Position numbers and translations under genes: made by a program
The notes under the pieces: generated by a model
Told to the model about the DNA's origin: nothing
Databases searched by the model: none
Seen by the model: only the letters and a program-made list of their open reading frames with translations
NCBI RefSeq assembly: GCF_009674625.1
Contig: NZ_WKJQ01000001.1
Coordinates: 868,001 to 932,000, forward strand
DNA length: 64,000 bases
Source of the DNA: Haloferax marinum
Lineage (GTDB): Archaea; Halobacteriota; Halobacteria; Halobacteriales; Haloferacaceae
Direction of reading: 5' to 3'
Part shown: piece after piece, positions 59,218-64,000 of the stretch
Numbering within the stretch: position 1 is the first letter of the stretch
How the letters are laid out: each line of letters opens with the position of its first letter

Positions 59218-60323
59218 CGCTGGGCGATGATGCGGAGGACGTCTTCGTCTTTCAGTACGTGGTCGCGGCCGACCTGTTGTTCGTCGTGTTTCGCACTCGG
59301 CCCGGAGACGCGAGCGAATCGGAATCGCTCGTCGAGTTTCGCGCCGAGTTCGTGGATGGCGTCGTCGATAGTGTCGCCTTCACGGAGGATGAGCGGTTCC
59401 TCGTAGTCGACACCACGGCCGGGTTTGTCCATGTAGATGCGGATGAGGCCGAGCGCCTCCCACATCTCTTCTTTCAGCGCGTCGAGTCCTTTCTCGGCCT
59501 CGGCGCTGATGTACGTCACTTCGTCGGGGTCGAGACCGACCTCTCGGAGGTTCTCCTCGACCGTCGGAAGGTAGTCCTTGTCGATGAGGTCGGCTTTGTT
59601 GACGGCGACGATAGACGGGAGGTAGACCCGATTTTTCATGATGCCGTCGATGAGTTCGTCGATGGTCGTCTCGCCACGGAGCGTCACTTCGGCGTTGACG
59701 AAGCCGTGTTCTCGGAGGACGCCCTTGATGGTCTCTTCGTCGAGGTCGACACTGTCACTCTTCGTGACGTTGATGCCGCCTTTTCCTTTCTTGTTGATAG
59801 AGAGATTCGGCGGTGTCGTGTCCAGCCGAATCTTGTTGGCGTAGAGTTCCTCTTGGAGTCGCTCGTACCGGTCTATCTCGAACACCGAGAGCATGAAGAC
59901 GACGAGGTCGGCGGTTCTGACGACAGATAACACCTCTTTGCCGCCACCACGACCACCTGCTGCGCCTTCGATGAGCCCAGGGACGTCCAGAATCTGGATG
60001 TTCGCACCTTTGTACTTCAACATCCCTGGGTTCACGTTGAGCGTCGTGAACTCGTACTCACCAGTCTCGCTGTCGGCGTTGGTGAGTGCGTTGATGAGCG
60101 TCGACTTCCCGACGCTGGGGAACCCGACCAGCGCGACAGTCGCGTCGCCAGTCTTCTCGACGGCGTATCCTTGGCCGCCGCCGGCAGAACTCTGGTTCTC
60201 GAGTTTCTCTTTCATCTCCGCGAGTTTCGCCTTCAGTCGACCGATATGCGCCTCTGTCGACTTGTTGTAGGGCGTATTGGAGATCTCCTCGCGGATCTCT
60301 TCGATGTCCTCCTCCAGTCCCAT
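59214..60323 (-). CDS. DRG/Obg-type GTPase with TGS domain
   Basis: A 369-residue GTPase of the developmentally regulated (DRG) family. Motifs: G1 GFPSVGKSTLI, G3 LDVPGLIEGA, G4 NKAD, G5 YISAEAE, and a TGS domain at the end (about 290-366, with SAKHDEQQVGRDHVLKDEDVLRI). The N-terminal coiled coil (EEDIEEIREEISNTPYNKSTEAH) is typical. It is likely a ribosome-associated GTPase. The ATG at 60323 is the family start. Confidence 0.93.
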   Translation of the reverse strand: MGLEEDIEEIREEISNTPYNKSTEAHIGRLKAKLAEMKEKLENQSSAGGGQGYAVEKTGDATVALVGFPSVGKSTLINALTNADSETGEYEFTTLNVNPGMLKYKGANIQILDVPGLIEGAAGGRGGGKEVLSVVRTADLVVFMLSVFEIDRYERLQEELYANKIRLDTTPPNLSINKKGKGGINVTKSDSVDLDEETIKGVLREHGFVNAEVTLRGETTIDELIDGIMKNRVYLPSIVAVNKADLIDKDYLPTVEENLREVGLDPDEVTYISAEAEKGLDALKEEMWEALGLIRIYMDKPGRGVDYEEPLILREGDTIDDAIHELGAKLDERFRFARVSGPSAKHDEQQVGRDHVLKDEDVLRIIAQR

Positions 60324-60518
60324 TGTCCTTTCTTCCGCCGCGTCCGTCGAAAAACCCTTTCCTTCGAACTCGAGGTTCCATCGCGAGCGGTACCGACCAC
60401 AAAAAAGTCTCTTGGTCGCTGTGAACAACTCACAGTCGTTGTTCGTGCGTGCACGCGCACGACCGAAAGAAGTTCGTCACGATTATACTGAGCGAATCCA
60501 ACCCGTGATTAACGACCG

Positions 60519-60722
60519 ATGCCGAGTCCCGGAACGCTCCGAGATAGCACACAGATCATCCTCTCGTACGAACTTTTGGAGGACGTCCGCGAAGAAATCG
60601 AATCGGAGTTCGTCGTCTCGGTCCACGCGCACACCGACGAGACGTGTCGAATCATCGGGAGTCCAGTCGAGATTCGAGCGGTCAGCGACTTTCTCACTCG
60701 GCACGGTATCTCCGTTCGATAA
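60519..60722 (+). CDS. Small haloarchaeal conserved protein
   Basis: A 67-residue soluble protein: ILSYELLEDVREEIESEFVVSVHAHTDETCRIIGSPVEIRAVSDFLTRHGISV in pieces. A beta-alpha-beta pattern with KH-like character is suggested by the GSPVEIRAVSDFL segment. A TATA-like gattatactg is at 60481-60490. Function unknown. Confidence 0.75.
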   Translation: MPSPGTLRDSTQIILSYELLEDVREEIESEFVVSVHAHTDETCRIIGSPVEIRAVSDFLTRHGISVR

Positions 60723-60767
60723 CACCCGTTCCGAAGGGCTTGTAACGACACAGTCCAACTGACGGGT

Positions 60768-61133
60768 ATGGACGAAGCGCCGGGACTCTCCGACCAGTAC
60801 CGCACGGCCAGTCCATGGCCGGTGTTCGTCGCGCTCGGAATCCCCATCTCCGAAATTGGCCTCCTATTCGACCTGTTTCCACTCGCCGTCGGCGGTTTGC
60901 TCTTGTTCACCGGGAGTATCGCAGGGTTACTTCGCGAGTCGGGCTACGTCGAATCGACGATGCGTTCGCTCGTCGTGCTCTCTGCAATCCTGTTCGCGTT
61001 CGGGGGCGCCCTCGTCTTCACCGATGTCAACCTCGTCACCCGTGGATACGCCGTCATCGTCGCTGGAGCGTTACTGCTCGTCGGCGGTGTCGTCTTCGAA
61101 CTGTTCGTCTTCGAGCAACGACAGTCCATCTAA
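60768..61133 (+). CDS. Four-helix membrane protein next to the cox genes
   Basis: A 121-residue protein: four helices at about 17-37, 40-57, 67-87 and 93-113. The start MDEAPGLSDQYRTASPWPVFVALGIPISEIG is followed by hydrophobic segments. Its position upstream of a small Cox-linked gene and coxA suggests an oxidase-related role (inference). Confidence 0.75.
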   Translation: MDEAPGLSDQYRTASPWPVFVALGIPISEIGLLFDLFPLAVGGLLLFTGSIAGLLRESGYVESTMRSLVVLSAILFAFGGALVFTDVNLVTRGYAVIVAGALLLVGGVVFELFVFEQRQSI

Positions 61134-61264
61134 CGCACGACTCGAGTAGTACGTCGGCGCGAGGGACGGCGATTCACGTCGCTCATTCGGCACGGCGGAG
61201 GCAAAATTCGTGTTCTCACGAGAAACCAACAATCTATTTCAACAGCGTCCCCCAGTATCTCGGT

Positions 61265-61624
61265 ATGGCAAGTAAGACCTTCGACAAGGATACCATGCTC
61301 GACCTGACGGTTAACATGGTTCCGTTGGTCATCATCCTGTTCTTCGTCGTGGGGTTCTCTGTGTTCAACCCCTTCGGGTTCGAATCGCTCGCGTCGGGGC
61401 TTCAGTACGGGATTTTGATCGGCTCGTTCGTTCTGCTGGCAGCCCTCACGTACCTCTCGGGGAAAGCCATCGCAGGCTCCGAGAAAACTGACACCGTCTA
61501 CCTTCCGGGGCAGGCGACCGTTCCCGGTGCAACGCCACTCCACGGTGAGCACGAGGACGCAGCGGCAGAAATCGAAGAATCGGCTGATGCAGAAGCTGTC
61601 GAATCGGCGGAAGGCACGGCTTAA
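61265..61624 (+). CDS. Small Cox-associated membrane protein
   Basis: A 119-residue protein with two helices (about 16-34 and 45-66), a short linker and an acidic C-terminal tail (EDAAAEIEESADAEAVESAEG). It stands directly before coxA in the same direction and probably is an accessory subunit (inference). The ATG at 61265 is preceded by ctatttcaac at about 30 bases. Confidence 0.78.
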   Translation: MASKTFDKDTMLDLTVNMVPLVIILFFVVGFSVFNPFGFESLASGLQYGILIGSFVLLAALTYLSGKAIAGSEKTDTVYLPGQATVPGATPLHGEHEDAAAEIEESADAEAVESAEGTA

Positions 61625-61686
61625 AGTCCCTTTTAGCGCAGGGCGTTCCCGAACCTTTCATTACCCTGCACTCCCCAGGCACTTCC

Positions 61687-63522
<1,836 letters not shown>

Positions 63523-63695
63523 ACGCGAACACTCCGTTTCATTTTTCGGCGACTACCTTCGAGAGCGAACGCCCTCGTCGGTTCTCGCGTCGAGCGGCCA
63601 GGTGTTTTGAACTACGAAGTCGCTCACCACCGGTCTCGACTGAAAAGTGCACCCGCTGCGCGTCGGTAGCGACTGTTCCGAAGACCAGACGCGAT

Positions 63696-63779
63696 TCAGA
63701 TGACGAGGAGGATACCTACCACGAACATCAGTATCGCGACGGCCCCGAGGATGATTCCGAGGATGTCCGTATCCGACAT
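63696..63779 (-). CDS. 27-residue single-helix membrane peptide
   Basis: MSDTDILGIILGAVAILMFV... ends at a TGA (63696-63698). The short acidic start and one hydrophobic helix form a complete microprotein. I recall similar peptides in Haloferax, downstream of coxA. It could be an oxidase-associated small subunit or an unrelated membrane peptide; it is too short for ordinary gene calling. Confidence 0.55.
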   Translation of the reverse strand: MSDTDILGIILGAVAILMFVVGILLVI

Positions 63780-63870
63780 ACTGAGCAGTTGCGACTGTTC
63801 GGCTAAAGGTTCGTCGGTGCGGCCGACCGGAACGAAAACTGCTAACCACGCGCGGTCCAGAGCAACTGTC

Positions 63871-64000
63871 GTGAGTTCGAACGTCCGCGGTCAACGGTTC
63901 GTCCTTGGGTTGTACGTCGCACTCGTCTCTTTCGCGGGTCTCGCAGGCTTTCTCACCGGGACGTTCGTCTCGGGACTGTCTCCCCCTCGGTTCCTGTTTT
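63871..64000 (+). CDS. Membrane protein, N-terminal fragment at the window edge
   Basis: GTG at 63871 opens a frame that runs off the right edge: VSSNVRGQRFVLGLYVALVS, then FAGLAGFLTGTFVSGL, a first membrane helix. It lies after coxA in the same direction; an A-rich stretch about 30-35 bases upstream may be its TATA element. The family is not decided; a cox-linked small membrane protein is likely. Confidence 0.6.
   Translation, partial: MSSNVRGQRFVLGLYVALVSFAGLAGFLTGTFVSGLSPPRFLF

Overview
The window is a GC-rich, gene-dense stretch of a haloarchaeal chromosome. Proteins are strongly acidic, most promoters are TATA boxes placed 25-30 bases before a leaderless start codon, and it carries an S-layer glycoprotein, archaeosortase A, diphthine synthase, type III RuBisCO and Tat lipoproteins. 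Gene content and order (ribH, Hel308, rbcL, R15P isomerase, AMP phosphorylase, ba3 oxidase, artA, dph5, coxA) point to the genus Haloferax. This is a judgement from recognised proteins; no search was run.

Layout. 1-7.3 kb: start of an Agl23-type membrane glycosyltransferase, ribH plus an aminotransferase, a MacB-type ABC exporter operon with a secreted partner, and a Hel308-type helicase. 7.3-12.2 kb: a Ca/Na antiporter and the complete AMP-to-3-phosphoglycerate pathway (AMP phosphorylase, ribose-1,5-bisphosphate isomerase, type III RuBisCO). 12.3-20.8 kb: DoxX protein, a G-rich repeat tract, thioredoxin, small regulators, an AstE/AspA-type hydrolase, an aldo/keto reductase and a two-gene PH-domain membrane operon. 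20.9-26.6 kb: an Lrp regulator, then DabB-DabA (an inorganic-carbon accumulation complex) and a beta-carbonic anhydrase. 26.6-29.4 kb: Eda-type aldolase, HtrA protease, UspA. 29.5-36.3 kb: a ba3-type oxidase operon with tiny accessory ORFs, divergent from a copper-supply operon (His-rich peptide, SafE-type protein, FixI/CopA-type ATPase). 36.4-41.5 kb: PNPOx-like protein, MobA, YqeC and a cysteine-type formate dehydrogenase. 41.6-47.3 kb: P2-type ATPase, TVP38 protein, UspA proteins and a Bat-type regulator. 47.4-50.5 kb: Trm5, tRNA-Thr(CGT) and an AT-richer accessory islet with tRNA-T-arm-like palindromes. 50.6-57.1 kb: DoxX, Dph5, ArtA, an S-layer glycoprotein with PGF-CTERM, and a duplicated VOC protein. 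57.2-64 kb: MATE exporter, DRG GTPase, small membrane proteins and an A1-type haem-copper oxidase subunit I.

The strongest leads are: the DabAB/carbonic anhydrase module in the same neighbourhood as RuBisCO, with a helically phased repeat array before it; an 18-codon minicistron with an internal hairpin locked between two oxidase genes; the pairing of an S-layer glycoprotein gene with its archaeosortase; the fixI/safE-like copper module beside a ba3 oxidase; and the G-rich repeat tract at 12.9-13.2 kb.
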